NCBI RefSeq assembly: GCF_013282665.1
Contig: NZ_CP054041.1
Span: forward strand, 2,338,001-2,402,000
DNA length: 64,000 nucleotides
Direction: 5' to 3'
DNA from: Listeria monocytogenes
Lineage (GTDB): Bacteria > Bacillota > Bacilli > Lactobacillales > Listeriaceae
The notes under the pieces are model-generated. The model saw only the letters and a program-made list of their open reading frames with translations. It had not been told where the DNA came from and did not search any database. This document shows, piece after piece, positions 44,764 to 55,289 of the stretch (positions are counted from its first letter, which is position 1; each line of letters opens with the position of its first letter). Position numbers and translations under genes: made by a program.

Positions 44764-46842
44764 ATGGCAGATTATTTAGTGATTGTAGAGTCACCTGCAA
44801 AAGCAAAAACGATTGAAAAGTATTTAGGAAAGAAATTTAAAGTGAAAGCCTCAATGGGACATGTTCGTGACTTACCTAAGAGTCAAATGGGTGTAGACAC
44901 AGAACATGACTATGAACCTCGTTATATTACGATTCGTGGAAAAGGCCCTGTTTTAAAAGAATTAAAACAAGCCGCTAAAAAAGCGAAAAAAGTCTATCTT
45001 GCAGCCGATCCAGATCGCGAAGGAGAAGCAATTGCATGGCACTTAGCCAATAGCCTAGAGTTAGATCAATCAGACAAATTACGTGTAGTATTTAACGAAA
45101 TAACGAAGGAAGCAGTAAAAGAATCTTTCAAAACACCACGCAAAATTGACATGGATTTAGTTAATGCGCAACAAGCACGTAGAATTTTGGACCGTTTAGT
45201 TGGATATAATATTAGTCCTATTCTATGGAAAAAAGTGAAGAAAGGTTTGAGTGCGGGGCGTGTTCAGTCTATCGCGCTTCGAATCATTATTGATAGAGAA
45301 AAAGAAATCAATAATTTCAAACCGGAAGAATACTGGACAATTGACGGCAATTTCCTTAAAGGAAAGAAAAAATTCCAAGCCAATTTTTATGGTGTAAACG
45401 GTAAAAAGAAAAAGCTCTCCACTGCAGATGATGTAAAAGAAGTAATGTCTGCAATCAAAGGAAAATCATTTGACGTAACAGATGTAACGAAAAAAGAAAG
45501 ACTTAGAAATCCAGCTGCACCATTTACTACTTCAAGTTTGCAACAAGAAGCGGCTCGAAAACTAAATTATCGTACAAGAAAAACAATGATGCTTGCCCAA
45601 CAATTGTATGAAGGAATTACACTTGGTAAACAAGGAACAGTCGGCTTAATTACTTATATGCGTACAGACTCCACTCGTATTGCCGATTCCGCTATACTAG
45701 AAGCAAGCAATTACATTAAAGAAACTTATGGCCCTGAATTTTCTCGTAATCATAAACGTTCAGATAAAAATGCTAAAGGTGCGCAAGATGCCCACGAAGC
45801 AATTAGACCTACAAGTGCAATGAGAAGCCCCCAAGAAGTAAAAGAATATTTAACACGGGATCAACTTCGCTTATATCGTTTAATTTGGGAAAGATTTATC
45901 GCGAGCCAAATGACGCCAGCAGTTCTTGATACAATGCGCGTTGACTTAGATAACAACGGCGTGAACTTCAGAGCAAATGGATCAAAAATTAAATTTCACG
46001 GCTTCATGAAAGTCTATGTAGAAAGTAACGATGATAATACGGAAGAAAAAGAAAATATCTTACCAGATTTGAAAAAAGGAGATAAGGTACAGTCCGAATC
46101 ACTCGAACAGCGTCAACATTTCACGCAGCCACCTCCACGTTACACAGAAGCTAGATTAGTAAAAACGCTCGAAGAAATTGGCATTGGCCGGCCATCCACT
46201 TATTCGCCAACACTTGACACAATTCAACGTAGGAATTATGTTTCTTTAACGAATAAACGCTTTATTCCAACTGAATTAGGTGAAATCGTTAATGAAATGA
46301 TTGAAGAGTATTTCCCAGAGATTTTAGATGTGAAATTCACTGCCAACATGGAAAGTGAGCTCGATGAAGTAGAGCACGGAGAAGTTGAATGGGTGAAAGT
46401 CATTGATGAATTTTATAAACGCTTTGAACCAAATGTAATAAAAGCTGATGCTGAAATGGAAAAAATCGAGATTAAAGATGAACCAGCCGGAATTGACTGT
46501 GATCTTTGTGGAGCCCCAATGGTATACAAAATGGGGAAATACGGTAAGTTCTTAGCTTGTAGCAGATTTCCTGATTGTCGTAATACAAAAGCAATCGTGA
46601 AAGAAATAGGCGTTACTTGTCCAAAATGTGAGAAAGGACATGTAATAGAAAGAAAAAGTAAGAAAAAACGTATTTTCTACGGTTGTGATCGTTATCCAGA
46701 TTGTGATTATGTATCATGGGATAAACCAGTCGAACGGGCTTGTCCGAAATGTGAGAAACGAGCACTAGTCGAGAAGAAATTGAAAAAAGGCGTACAAGTA
46801 CAATGTACAAATTGTGATTACAAAGAATCAACCCAACAATAA
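44764..46842 (+). CDS. topA: DNA topoisomerase I
   Basis: 692-residue type IA topoisomerase relaxing negative supercoils. Toprim domain ([28 protein letters not shown]), catalytic Tyr298 ([15 protein letters not shown]), and three C-terminal zinc-ribbon modules (CDLCGAPM..., CPKCEKGHV..., CPKCEKRAL...). ATG 44764 with GGGAGGAA. Confidence 0.97.
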   Translation: MADYLVIVESPAKAKTIEKYLGKKFKVKASMGHVRDLPKSQMGVDTEHDYEPRYITIRGKGPVLKELKQAAKKAKKVYLAADPDREGEAIAWHLANSLELDQSDKLRVVFNEITKEAVKESFKTPRKIDMDLVNAQQARRILDRLVGYNISPILWKKVKKGLSAGRVQSIALRIIIDREKEINNFKPEEYWTIDGNFLKGKKKFQANFYGVNGKKKKLSTADDVKEVMSAIKGKSFDVTDVTKKERLRNPAAPFTTSSLQQEAARKLNYRTRKTMMLAQQLYEGITLGKQGTVGLITYMRTDSTRIADSAILEASNYIKETYGPEFSRNHKRSDKNAKGAQDAHEAIRPTSAMRSPQEVKEYLTRDQLRLYRLIWERFIASQMTPAVLDTMRVDLDNNGVNFRANGSKIKFHGFMKVYVESNDDNTEEKENILPDLKKGDKVQSESLEQRQHFTQPPPRYTEARLVKTLEEIGIGRPSTYSPTLDTIQRRNYVSLTNKRFIPTELGEIVNEMIEEYFPEILDVKFTANMESELDEVEHGEVEWVKVIDEFYKRFEPNVIKADAEMEKIEIKDEPAGIDCDLCGAPMVYKMGKYGKFLACSRFPDCRNTKAIVKEIGVTCPKCEKGHVIERKSKKKRIFYGCDRYPDCDYVSWDKPVERACPKCEKRALVEKKLKKGVQVQCTNCDYKESTQQ

Positions 46843-46904
46843 TTGGAAAATGGCAGCACTCGGATTGTTCTTGTGTTGCCATTGTTGCGCGAGGAGGCGG
46901 ACAA

Positions 46905-48209
46905 ATGGAAAAGAGTGTTAATGTAATTGGAGCAGGTTTAGCAGGAAGTGAGGCAGCATGGCAGTTAGTGAAACGTGGGGTAAAGGTGGATTTATACGAA
47001 ATGAGACCGGTAAAACAAACACCGGCCCATCATACAGATAAATTCGCAGAGCTAGTATGTACGAATTCTTTGCGAGCTAACGGACTAACGAATGCTGTAG
47101 GAGTTATTAAAGAAGAAATGCGGATACTTGATTCTATTATTATTGAAGCTGCTGACAAAGCGTCTGTACCAGCTGGTGGTGCGCTAGCAGTTGATCGTCA
47201 TGAATTTTCTGGTTATATTACAGACAAGGTGAAAAATCATCCACTCGTAACAGTGCATACAGAAGAAGTAACTACTATTCCAGAAGGTCCAACAATTATT
47301 GCGACTGGCCCACTTACAAGCCCTGCACTTGCGGATGAAATTAAACAATTAACTGGGGAAGAATATCTTTACTTTTATGATGCGGCAGCCCCAATAATTG
47401 AAAAAGATAGTATTGATATGGATAAAGTTTATTTGAAATCACGCTATGATAAAGGAGAAGCTGCTTACTTAAACTGCCCGATGTCAGAAGAAGAATTCAA
47501 TGCTTTTTATGAAGCACTAGTAACCGCTGAAACCGCTGCTTTAAAAGAATTTGAAAAAGAAGTATTTTTCGAAGGATGCATGCCAATTGAAGTAATGGCA
47601 AAACGAGGAATTAAAACGATGTTATTTGGTCCATTAAAGCCAGTTGGTTTGGAAGATCCAAAAACTGGAAAGAGACCTTATGCGGTGTTGCAACTTAGAC
47701 AAGATGATGCAGCGGGAACGCTATACAATATGGTAGGTTTCCAAACGCACCTTAAGTGGGGGGAACAAAAACGTGTTTTCGGAATGATTCCAGGACTTGA
47801 AAATGCTGAAATCGTACGTTATGGTGTCATGCACCGCAACACATTTATTAACTCACCAACTGTACTTGAACCAACTTACCAACTAAAAACACGCAATGAT
47901 TTATTCTTTGCTGGACAAATGACAGGTGTGGAGGGATATGTTGAATCCGCAGCTAGTGGACTTGCAGCAGGAATTAATGCGGCCAATTTTGTAGAGGAAA
48001 AAGAATTAGTGGTTTTCCCGGCAGAAACAGCGATTGGTAGCCTAGCTCATTACATTACAAGTGCTAGCAAAAAATCATTCCAACCAATGAATGTCAATTT
48101 CGGACTTTTCCCAGAGCTTGAAACGAAAATCCGCGCAAAACAAGAACGTAACGAAAAATTGGCTGAAAGAGCGCTAAATGCAATAAAAAAGGTTGCAGAA
48201 CAACTATAA
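46905..48209 (+). CDS. trmFO: tRNA (uracil-54-C5)-methyltransferase, folate-dependent
   Basis: 434-residue FAD/folate enzyme (formerly gid) making ribothymidine at tRNA position 54. N-terminal FAD motif [66 protein letters not shown]. 62 nt after topA; ribosome-binding site GAGGAGG. Confidence 0.96.
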   Translation: MEKSVNVIGAGLAGSEAAWQLVKRGVKVDLYEMRPVKQTPAHHTDKFAELVCTNSLRANGLTNAVGVIKEEMRILDSIIIEAADKASVPAGGALAVDRHEFSGYITDKVKNHPLVTVHTEEVTTIPEGPTIIATGPLTSPALADEIKQLTGEEYLYFYDAAAPIIEKDSIDMDKVYLKSRYDKGEAAYLNCPMSEEEFNAFYEALVTAETAALKEFEKEVFFEGCMPIEVMAKRGIKTMLFGPLKPVGLEDPKTGKRPYAVLQLRQDDAAGTLYNMVGFQTHLKWGEQKRVFGMIPGLENAEIVRYGVMHRNTFINSPTVLEPTYQLKTRNDLFFAGQMTGVEGYVESAASGLAAGINAANFVEEKELVVFPAETAIGSLAHYITSASKKSFQPMNVNFGLFPELETKIRAKQERNEKLAERALNAIKKVAEQL

Positions 48210-48239
48210 AAACACTATAATAATTGAGGACTATTCTTT

Positions 48240-48312
48240 ACTGTTCTTTTCATCACGATTTCTACTTTGTTGTTTTTTGAGAGTGGATAGTGATGAAAAG
48301 GCAGTTTTTCTT
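48240..48312 (+). terminator. Long hairpin after trmFO
   Basis: CTTTTCATCAC / GTGATGAAAAG stem (about 48246-48256 with 48290-48300), large loop with internal T runs, followed by CAGTTTTTC. Acts probably as terminator before codV. Confidence 0.6.
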
Positions 48313-48491
48313 TCAAACAAATGGTCTAGACAATTTATGCTAGTAAATGTTGTTTTTTTCACAAAAATAAACGTATTTATTTGAATTGATTGCAAATCTA
48401 AATTAATTCAAAAAGTTGTGAAAAATGTATAAAATTATTGCAACGTGGATATGGTTATGTTACCATGATAGTGTTTGAGAGGTGTATACGT

Positions 48492-49394
48492 ATGACACAA
48501 GAGGGGAAGTTAGAGCAACAATTTCTTGACTATCTTCACTCAGAACGCAATTATTCAGTGAACACTAGTACGGCATATGAAAATGATTTACTCGATTTTC
48601 GCCGTTTTCTAAATGAACAAGCAATTGAGGCGTATCAGCAAGTTACTTTTCTAGATGTACGGATTTATTTGACAGAATTAAAACAAAAATCTTTTTCTCG
48701 AACAACTGTCGCTAGGAAAATTTCGAGTTTACGGAGTTTTTACACTTTTCTTTTAAGAGAGAATGTTATTACTGAAAATCCGTTTACTTATGTATCACAT
48801 GCGAAAAATCAGTTAAGGCTTCCCAAATTTTTCTATTCAGAAGAAATGGAAGCTTTGTTTCAAGTGGTTTATGAAGATAATGAAACGCTTACACTGCGAG
48901 ACCGAGTACTCTTGGAGGTATTATATGGTACCGGAATTCGGGTAAGTGAATGTGCTGGGATACTGTTGCCTGACTTAGATACATCTTATCAAGCAATTCT
49001 TATTCGCGGAAAAGGGAATAAAGAACGCTATGTGCCATTCGGCGTTTATGCAGAAGATGCGATTACAGATTATTTGCCAAAACGCATAGAGCTTATGATT
49101 CGCTATAAAAAGTCTCATGATGCTTTACTTGTCAATCATTACGGTGACCCTTTGACAACAAGAGGTATTAGGTATTGTTTAACGAAAATAATTAGCAAAG
49201 CTTCATTAACTCGAAAGATACATCCGCATATGTTACGCCATACATTCGCAACGGACTTACTTAATAACGGGGCGGATATGCGAACTGTACAGGAGTTGCT
49301 TGGACATGCTAGCTTATCATCCACCCAGATCTATACGCACGTGACAAAAGAGCACTTAAAGTCTACTTATATGAAACATCATCCTAGGGCTTAA
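48492..49394 (+). CDS. codV: Tyrosine recombinase XerC/CodV
   Basis: 300 residues. N-terminal SAM-like core-binding domain ([19 protein letters not shown]), catalytic domain with [11 protein letters not shown] (Arg I), [20 protein letters not shown] (His, Arg II), [16 protein letters not shown] (His, Tyr nucleophile). With XerD it resolves chromosome dimers at dif. First gene of codV-clpQ-clpY-codY. ATG 48492 with GAGAGG; upstream in-frame starts are not conserved. Confidence 0.93.
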   Translation: MTQEGKLEQQFLDYLHSERNYSVNTSTAYENDLLDFRRFLNEQAIEAYQQVTFLDVRIYLTELKQKSFSRTTVARKISSLRSFYTFLLRENVITENPFTYVSHAKNQLRLPKFFYSEEMEALFQVVYEDNETLTLRDRVLLEVLYGTGIRVSECAGILLPDLDTSYQAILIRGKGNKERYVPFGVYAEDAITDYLPKRIELMIRYKKSHDALLVNHYGDPLTTRGIRYCLTKIISKASLTRKIHPHMLRHTFATDLLNNGADMRTVQELLGHASLSSTQIYTHVTKEHLKSTYMKHHPRA

Positions 49395-49414
49395 ATTTGG
49401 AGGAGGTTAAGGAA

Positions 49415-49954
49415 ATGGATTTACATGCTACAACAATATTTGCAGTTCAACATGACGGTAAAGCGGCGATGGCTGGAGACGGTCAAGTGACGCTTGGTGA
49501 ATCGGTTGTAATGAAACATACCGCCAAAAAAGTTCGCCGTCTTTTTCATGATAAAGTAATAGCTGGATTTGCAGGTTCTGTCGCAGATGCTTTTACATTA
49601 TTTGAAAAATTTGAAGCAAAATTGAACGAATATAATGGTAACTTAGAAAGGGCATCTGTCGAACTAGCGCAACAATGGCGTAGTGACAGTGTTTTAAGAA
49701 AATTAGAAGCTATGCTAATCGTGATGGACAAAGATACACTACTTTTAGTTTCAGGAACAGGGGAAGTCATTGAACCAGATGATGGTATTTTAGCTATTGG
49801 TTCTGGAGGTAATTATGCGCTAGCAGCCGGTCGAGCACTTAAAAGACATAATGGTGGTCAAATGGAAGCAAAGGATATCGCTCGTCATGCGCTAGAAATC
49901 GCTTCTGAAATTTGTGTGTTTACAAATGATCATATTACAGTAGAAGAGCTTTGA
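49415..49954 (+). CDS. clpQ: ATP-dependent protease subunit ClpQ (HslV)
   Basis: 179 residues of the N-terminal-nucleophile proteasome-like family: [20 protein letters not shown] near the N-terminus, [34 protein letters not shown] 49415 with GGAGGAGG upstream; the active site would lie within the first five residues (MDLHAT). Pairs with ClpY. Confidence 0.95.
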   Translation: MDLHATTIFAVQHDGKAAMAGDGQVTLGESVVMKHTAKKVRRLFHDKVIAGFAGSVADAFTLFEKFEAKLNEYNGNLERASVELAQQWRSDSVLRKLEAMLIVMDKDTLLLVSGTGEVIEPDDGILAIGSGGNYALAAGRALKRHNGGQMEAKDIARHALEIASEICVFTNDHITVEEL

Positions 49955-49967
49955 AGGAGTGGTTAAT

Positions 49968-51377
49968 TTGACAAATCTAACGTTAATGAACCAGTTGACA
50001 CCAAAGCAAATTGTTGAAAAACTGGATCAATATATTATTGGACAAACCGGAGCGAAGAAATCTGTTGCAGTCGCACTAAGAAATCGTTACCGTAGACAAT
50101 TAATGGATGAATCAATCCGTGATGAAATTATTCCGAAAAACATTCTGATGATTGGACCAACAGGTGTTGGTAAAACAGAAATAGCACGCCGAATTGCCAA
50201 AATTGTTCGCGCACCTTTTTCCAAAGTTGAGGCTACTAAATTTACGGAAGTTGGTTATGTCGGTCGAGATGTGGAATCAATGGTTCGTGATTTAGTGGAA
50301 GTATCCGTTCGTTTAGTAAAAGAAGAAAAAATGCAATTAGTTCGTGTGAAAGCTGAAAAAAATGCAGAAAAACGTCTAATTAAACTTTTAGCGCCAAGCC
50401 AAAAGAAAAAACAAACAACTTCACAAAATCCATTAGAAGCCCTTTTTGGCGGTATGAATCAACCGGATGAATCTGCTGAAGAAGAGGTAGATCAAGAATT
50501 AAAGAACAAACGAAGCCAAATCGAATGGCGCCTTCAAAATGGGGAGCTTGATGATGAAATCGTAACAGTAGAAGTGAAAGAGCAACAAAACCCAATGCTT
50601 GATATGATGCGTGGCGCTGGAATGGATCAAATGAACGGAATGCAAGATGCACTTTCTGGCATGTTTCCAGCGAAAAAGAAAAAACGCAAAGTATCCGTCC
50701 GAGAAGCGAAGAAGATTCTGTTTGAAGATGAAGCATCTAAACTAATTGATGCAGATGAACTTGCTGCAGAAGGAATTCATCGTGCGGAACAAATGGGTAT
50801 GATTTTTATCGACGAAATTGATAAAATTGCTAGTAAAGAAGGCGGTGGAAATGCCCAAGTTTCGCGGGAAGGTGTCCAAAGAGATATTCTTCCTATCGTG
50901 GAGGGGTCGCAAATTTCTACTAAATATGGTACAGTCAACACGGAGTACATTTTATTTATTGCAGCAGGGGCTTTCCATATGTCTAAACCAAGCGATTTGA
51001 TTCCTGAGCTTCAAGGTCGTTTTCCAATTAGAATTGAGCTGGACAAATTAACACAAGAAGATTTCTACAAAATTTTAACAGAGCCAGACAATGCACTCAT
51101 TAAACAATACAAAGCTTTACTGAAAACAGAAGGAATTGACTTGATTTTCACCAAAGAAGCTGTAGAAAGAATTGCCGAGATTGCATTCCAAGTTAACCAA
51201 GATTCAGATAATATCGGAGCAAGAAGACTTCATACCATTTTAGAAAAATTACTAGAAGATTTACTATTTGAAGCACCAGAAATCAATATGGAATCTATTA
51301 AAGTAACCGAAAACTATGTTAATGAAAAACTTGCACCAATTATGCAGAATAAAGATTTAACACAATTTATTTTATAA
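49968..51377 (+). CDS. clpY: ATP-dependent protease ATPase subunit ClpY (HslU)
   Basis: 469-residue AAA+ unfoldase: Walker [28 protein letters not shown], intermediate I-domain (about 140-260, rich in charged residues), Walker [13 protein letters not shown]-terminal domain [19 protein letters not shown] 49968 chosen (GAAGGAG 8 nt upstream). 13 nt after clpQ. Confidence 0.95.
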   Translation: MTNLTLMNQLTPKQIVEKLDQYIIGQTGAKKSVAVALRNRYRRQLMDESIRDEIIPKNILMIGPTGVGKTEIARRIAKIVRAPFSKVEATKFTEVGYVGRDVESMVRDLVEVSVRLVKEEKMQLVRVKAEKNAEKRLIKLLAPSQKKKQTTSQNPLEALFGGMNQPDESAEEEVDQELKNKRSQIEWRLQNGELDDEIVTVEVKEQQNPMLDMMRGAGMDQMNGMQDALSGMFPAKKKKRKVSVREAKKILFEDEASKLIDADELAAEGIHRAEQMGMIFIDEIDKIASKEGGGNAQVSREGVQRDILPIVEGSQISTKYGTVNTEYILFIAAGAFHMSKPSDLIPELQGRFPIRIELDKLTQEDFYKILTEPDNALIKQYKALLKTEGIDLIFTKEAVERIAEIAFQVNQDSDNIGARRLHTILEKLLEDLLFEAPEINMESIKVTENYVNEKLAPIMQNKDLTQFIL

Positions 51378-51397
51378 AATACTAGGAGGATCTAATA

Positions 51398-52177
51398 ATG
51401 ACTTTATTAGAAAAAACAAGAAAAATTAATGCTATGTTACAAAACGCTGCAGGAAAAACAGTAAACTTCAAAGAAATGGCAGATACACTTACAGACGTCA
51501 TTGAAGCAAACACATATATCGTAAGCCGCAAAGGTAAGTTACTAGGTTATTCTGAAGCTCTTCCAATTGAAAATGATCGTATGAAACAAATGCTGACAGA
51601 ACGTCAATTTCCTGAAGAATATACACAAAGTCTTTTCAATGTAGGCGAAACTTCTTCTAACTTAGAAGTATCAAGCCAATATACTGCTTTTCCAATCGAA
51701 AACAGTGAATTATTCACCAAAGGTTTAACAACTATCGTACCTATCGTTGGTGGTGGTGAGCGTCTTGGAACACTTATCCTATCTCGCTTAGAAAGCAATT
51801 TCACTGATGATGATTTACTTTTAGCGGAATATGGTGGAACAGTTGTTGGAATGGAAATCTTGCATGAAAAAGCAGAAGAAATTGAAGAAGAAGCTCGTAG
51901 CCGTGCCGTTGTACAAATGGCGATTAGCTCTCTTTCTTACAGTGAATTAGAAGCTATTGAGCATATTTTCGATGAGTTGAATGGTAAAGAAGGTCTTCTT
52001 GTTGCCTCTAAAATCGCGGACCGTGTCGGCATTACACGTTCTGTAATCGTAAACGCACTTCGTAAATTAGAAAGTGCAGGCGTTATTGATTCTCGCTCTC
52101 TAGGAATGAAAGGAACATTTATCCGTGTACTAAATGATAAATTCCTTGTAGAATTAGAAAAACTAAAAAATAACTAA
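51398..52177 (+). CDS. codY: GTP- and branched-chain-amino-acid-sensing repressor CodY
   Basis: 259 residues. GAF domain about 20-155 ([40 protein letters not shown]), linker helix, winged helix about 180-255 ([35 protein letters not shown]). Controls amino-acid metabolism and virulence in L. monocytogenes. ATG 51398 with AGGAGGATC; end of the codV operon. Confidence 0.97.
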   Translation: MTLLEKTRKINAMLQNAAGKTVNFKEMADTLTDVIEANTYIVSRKGKLLGYSEALPIENDRMKQMLTERQFPEEYTQSLFNVGETSSNLEVSSQYTAFPIENSELFTKGLTTIVPIVGGGERLGTLILSRLESNFTDDDLLLAEYGGTVVGMEILHEKAEEIEEEARSRAVVQMAISSLSYSELEAIEHIFDELNGKEGLLVASKIADRVGITRSVIVNALRKLESAGVIDSRSLGMKGTFIRVLNDKFLVELEKLKNN

Positions 52178-52192
52178 AAAAGTAGAAAAGCT

Positions 52193-52225
52193 TTCTCTGA
52201 AAATATTCGGGGAGAGCTTTTTTTG
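52193..52225 (+). terminator. Terminator of the codV-codY operon
   Basis: AAAAGCTTTCTCT / GGAGAGCTTTTTTT, stem with T7 tail, directly after codY. Confidence 0.85.
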
Positions 52226-52278
52226 GTTTGCTTTGGTAAAATAAGAAAGAAGAACTTGTGTGACTGGAGGAATTTAGA

Positions 52279-52698
52279 ATGGAAATTGCTGAAACAACTA
52301 TTGAAGTACGCTACGCAGAAACCGACCAAATGGGTGTTGTATATCATAACAATTACCTTGTATGGATGGAAATCGGCCGAACGAGATTAATTGAAAAATT
52401 AGGTTTTCGTTATTTTGATATGGAAGAAGCAGGTTATCTTTCTCCGGTATTAGATGTGCATATTCATTACGGAAAACCACTGCGCTACGGACAGAAGGCA
52501 GTTGTAAAAACATGGATAAAAGGGTATGATGGACTTCGTGTTACTTATGGTTATGAGATTTGCTATGAGGAGACGAAGGAAATAGCTATTACAGGTGAAA
52601 CACAGCATGTATGCGTAACGAAGGAAGATTTTCGCCCCGTATCGTTAAGAAGAACATTTCCGAATTGGCATGAAGCCTATCTAAAAGCTTTAGAATAA
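52279..52698 (+). CDS. Acyl-CoA thioesterase, 4HBT/YbgC type
   Basis: 139 residues, hot-dog fold: RYAETDQMGVVYHNNYLVWM (catalytic Asp region) at about 11-30, then RTRLIEKLGFRYFDMEE. YbgC-type thioesterases cleave short or long acyl-CoA; the substrate is unknown. CTGGAGG precedes ATG 52279. Confidence 0.87.
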   Translation: MEIAETTIEVRYAETDQMGVVYHNNYLVWMEIGRTRLIEKLGFRYFDMEEAGYLSPVLDVHIHYGKPLRYGQKAVVKTWIKGYDGLRVTYGYEICYEETKEIAITGETQHVCVTKEDFRPVSLRRTFPNWHEAYLKALE

Positions 52699-52719
52699 AT
52701 AAGACTGGTAGTGATAAAA

Positions 52720-53031
52720 ATGGCTTTTGGTGTAAAACGCGATGAAATGGAATTATGGAAAGAAAAAGCAGCTCGTGGAGAGATTGCAATTATTACGCAT
52801 TATTGGCTAGATGATCGCTTTCCAGAATCAAAAACTGTAACCAAAGTTGCATGCGTAGATTTGAAAAAATTGCAACAATGGGGGAAACAATATGGTTTAG
52901 CACCAGATTGGATTGATAACCGTCGAAAAAACTTTCCGCATTATGATTTGTTTGGTGAGATGCAACTCGTTGTACTGAAAAAAGAAAAAGCCTTTGAACA
53001 AATCGAGCGGTTTCATTTGGAGGAGAAATAA
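52720..53031 (+). CDS. YneQ-like protein
   Basis: 103 residues, soluble: MAFGVKRDEMELWKEKAARG, THYWLDDRFPESKTVTKVAC, FPHYDLFGEMQ. Similar to B. subtilis YneQ as I remember it (also MAFG...THYW.DERFP). Function unknown. The GTG at 52711 is in frame but adds three residues only. It precedes the epimerase gene by 2 nt. Confidence 0.75.
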   Translation: MAFGVKRDEMELWKEKAARGEIAIITHYWLDDRFPESKTVTKVACVDLKKLQQWGKQYGLAPDWIDNRRKNFPHYDLFGEMQLVVLKKEKAFEQIERFHLEEK

Positions 53032-53033
53032 CA

Positions 53034-53906
53034 ATGATCAAACTGGAAAATGAAGTATTACTTGTAGAGATGAAAACAGCGGGAGCAGAATTAACGCGAA
53101 TCTTCCACAAAGATACAGGACTTGAGTATTTATGGAATGCTGATAGCAAGTTTTGGGGCCGTCATTCTCCTGTTCTATTTCCAACAGTTGGAAGACTTGT
53201 AGATGATACTTACTTAGTTGATGGCAAGCAGTATCACTTAGGACAACATGGCTTTGCTCGAGATCGTGATTTTCAAGTAATCGAACAAACCGAAAACACT
53301 GTACGCTTTGAACTAGATGCAGATGAGGATTCATTAGCTATTTATCCGTATAAATTTAAATTATCTATCGTATATACGATAGAAAAAAATACGGTAGCTG
53401 TATCGTATGAAGTTGAAAATACAGATAACAAGCGAATTTATTTCTCTATTGGTGCACATCCGGCCTTTCATTTACCATTAACAGATGGGACGACATTTGA
53501 AGATTATTATTTGGATTTCGGTACAGAAGAGAATTTAGAAACACTTTGTTTAGAAGGACCATATCGCAGCGGCGAAATTAAAAAGATTGTCGATGAACCA
53601 GCACGTTATTTACCACTGAGTTATGATTTATTTAAAAATGATGCACTTATTTTTGAAGCACTAAAACAAAAAGAAATGACCATCAAATCAGAAAAAACAC
53701 CTCATTATGTAAAAGTATCTTTTCCAGAATTCCCATTTGTTGGAGTGTGGACGGCAAAAGCAGGAACACCATTCTTATGTATTGAACCTTGGTACGGAAT
53801 TGCGGATGGTGCAGGAGAATCTGTTGAACTGCGAGATAAAGCGGGGATAGAGCATTTAGAGCCAGAAGCAGTCTTTGCTTCCGAATATGAAATTACAGTA
53901 GGTTAA
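53034..53906 (+). CDS. Aldose 1-epimerase family protein (LacX-like)
   Basis: 290 residues of the galactose mutarotase superfamily: FWGRHSPVLFPTVGRLVDDT, HGFARDRDFQV (His), SIGAHPAFHLPL (His), ..CIEPWYGIADG (Glu). Interconverts alpha and beta anomers of a hexose or hexose phosphate; it differs from classic GalM and resembles LacX. AGGAGAAA before ATG. Ends in a bidirectional terminator. Confidence 0.87.
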   Translation: MIKLENEVLLVEMKTAGAELTRIFHKDTGLEYLWNADSKFWGRHSPVLFPTVGRLVDDTYLVDGKQYHLGQHGFARDRDFQVIEQTENTVRFELDADEDSLAIYPYKFKLSIVYTIEKNTVAVSYEVENTDNKRIYFSIGAHPAFHLPLTDGTTFEDYYLDFGTEENLETLCLEGPYRSGEIKKIVDEPARYLPLSYDLFKNDALIFEALKQKEMTIKSEKTPHYVKVSFPEFPFVGVWTAKAGTPFLCIEPWYGIADGAGESVELRDKAGIEHLEPEAVFASEYEITVG

Positions 53907-53950
53907 AACGAAAACCCAGAAGAGCGAAATGCATCTTCTGGGTTTTATTA
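53906..53950. terminator. Bidirectional terminator
   Basis: AAAACCCAGAAGA / TCTTCTGGGTTTT stem between the epimerase gene (+) and plsY (-). Confidence 0.9.
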
Positions 53951-54544
53951 CATCCATTTTATTTTAGGTTCTTCTCCGTTACGAATCCGCGTGATATTTG
54001 CTCGGTGACGCCAGATGACAAAAAGCGTAATACAAGCAACAAGAATAATTAAAATCCAGTCTCCCATGAAAAGAGAAATAATTAATGCTGCAAGTGCCCC
54101 GACCATTGAGCTGAGCGATACATATTTGCTAAGTTTAAGTGTAACTAAGAAGACTACAAGTGCGGCTACAAATAGTAATGGCGCATAGGCGAGGATGACA
54201 CCTGCAGAAGTAGCAACTGCTTTTCCGCCTCTGAATCCTGCAAAAAGCGGGAAACTATGCCCAATAATTGCAAATGCTCCTGTTAACAACCAAAAGTGAT
54301 GGTCTACATTCAATTGAAAGAAAAATGGAAGTAACGTTGCGACAGTCCCTTTTAAAATATCCATCACTGTCACGATACTACCGGCTTTGATTCCGAGAAC
54401 ACGGAATGAATTTGTCGCGCCCAAATTACCGCTACCAAAATCGCGAATATCTTTTTTGTAAAAAATTTTGCCAATCCATAAACCAGATGGTATCGAACCA
54501 ATCACATAGGCTAATAAAGAAAGCAGAATTAAGTTAATTGTCAT
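53948..54544 (-). CDS. plsY: Acyl-phosphate:glycerol-3-phosphate acyltransferase
   Basis: 198-residue membrane protein starting phospholipid synthesis together with PlsX. Five membrane helices; motifs [51 protein letters not shown]. Start ATG 54544 with GAGGGGT upstream. In Firmicutes plsY commonly stands divergent from parE-parC, as here with one small gene between. Confidence 0.95.
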   Translation of the reverse strand: MTINLILLSLLAYVIGSIPSGLWIGKIFYKKDIRDFGSGNLGATNSFRVLGIKAGSIVTVMDILKGTVATLLPFFFQLNVDHHFWLLTGAFAIIGHSFPLFAGFRGGKAVATSAGVILAYAPLLFVAALVVFLVTLKLSKYVSLSSMVGALAALIISLFMGDWILIILVACITLFVIWRHRANITRIRNGEEPKIKWM

Positions 54545-54701
54545 TTTTAAACCCCTCAAGAAGAAATGATGTTTTCCATAAAGAATTATAGCACAAAATG
54601 AAGAGAATTGGCTAAATTGTTGAGATAAATCACGAGGAAAAGTTGAAAAAACCGCAAAAATAGCTTATGATTAGAAAGAATAGTAGGGGGCGATTAGACT
54701 A

Positions 54702-55109
54702 ATGCAAAATCCAACAAAAGAAGAAATTCAGCATATCTTAAAGAAGGCAAAAGTAATCGCAGTCGTTGGTTTGAGTGATAAACCAGACCGCACAAGTTAC
54801 CGAGTGAGTCAGATCATGCAACAAGCAGGGTACAAAATTATACCAGTGAACCCTAATGCAGACGAAATTCTTGGCGAAAAAGCCGTCAAGCGCTTGACAG
54901 ATATCGAGGAACATGTGGATATTGTCAATGTCTTTCGTCGCTCAGAGTTTTTACCTGAAATAGCGGAGGCTTTTGACCAAATAGATGCAGATGTATTTTG
55001 GGCGCAGCTTGGCATAGCTAATCAGGAAGCATTTGATTTTTTGACAGAAAAAGGATATCCTACTGTCATGGATTATTGCATTAAGGTTGCTTATCAAGAA
55101 ATGGATTAA
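54702..55109 (+). CDS. CoA-binding domain protein (YccU/YneT type)
   Basis: 135 residues, Rossmann fold of the CoA_binding_2 family: AVVGLSDKPDRTSYRVSQIM, PVNPNADEILGEKAV, VDIVNVFRRSEFLPEIAE, VMDYCIKVAY. Function unknown, widely conserved. ATG 54702. Confidence 0.88.
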   Translation: MQNPTKEEIQHILKKAKVIAVVGLSDKPDRTSYRVSQIMQQAGYKIIPVNPNADEILGEKAVKRLTDIEEHVDIVNVFRRSEFLPEIAEAFDQIDADVFWAQLGIANQEAFDFLTEKGYPTVMDYCIKVAYQEMD

Positions 55110-55128
55110 TTAAACACCATTTTTGAAG

Positions 55129-55161
55129 GAAGCAGGTTCTTATAGCAGAGCCTGTTTTTTT
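55129..55161 (+). terminator. Terminator
   Basis: AGCAGGTTCT / AGAGCCTGTT stem (G-U pair) with T run after the CoA-binding gene. Confidence 0.75.
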
Positions 55162-55211
55162 GTGAAAAGGAATTTGTCACTAAACTATCACTTTATTAAT
55201 CAGCTAGTTAA

Positions 55212-55220
55212 TGCTATTCT
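55212..55220 (+). promoter_or_regulatory. Extended -10 promoter of parEC
   Basis: TGC + TATTCT, about 70 nt before parE. Similar in form to the trxA and sipX promoters. Confidence 0.4.
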
Positions 55221-55289
55221 GATAAGGTGGTTTTAAGCGAATAACAACGTGAAAGTTGTAGATTGACGGAATGAAGGGAGTTTTGAAAT

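Noticed and set aside
48210..48491. Small 63-codon plus-strand frame at 48193-48384
   Set aside because: It overlaps the end of trmFO, passes through the hairpin and T-rich DNA, and has no ribosome-binding site.
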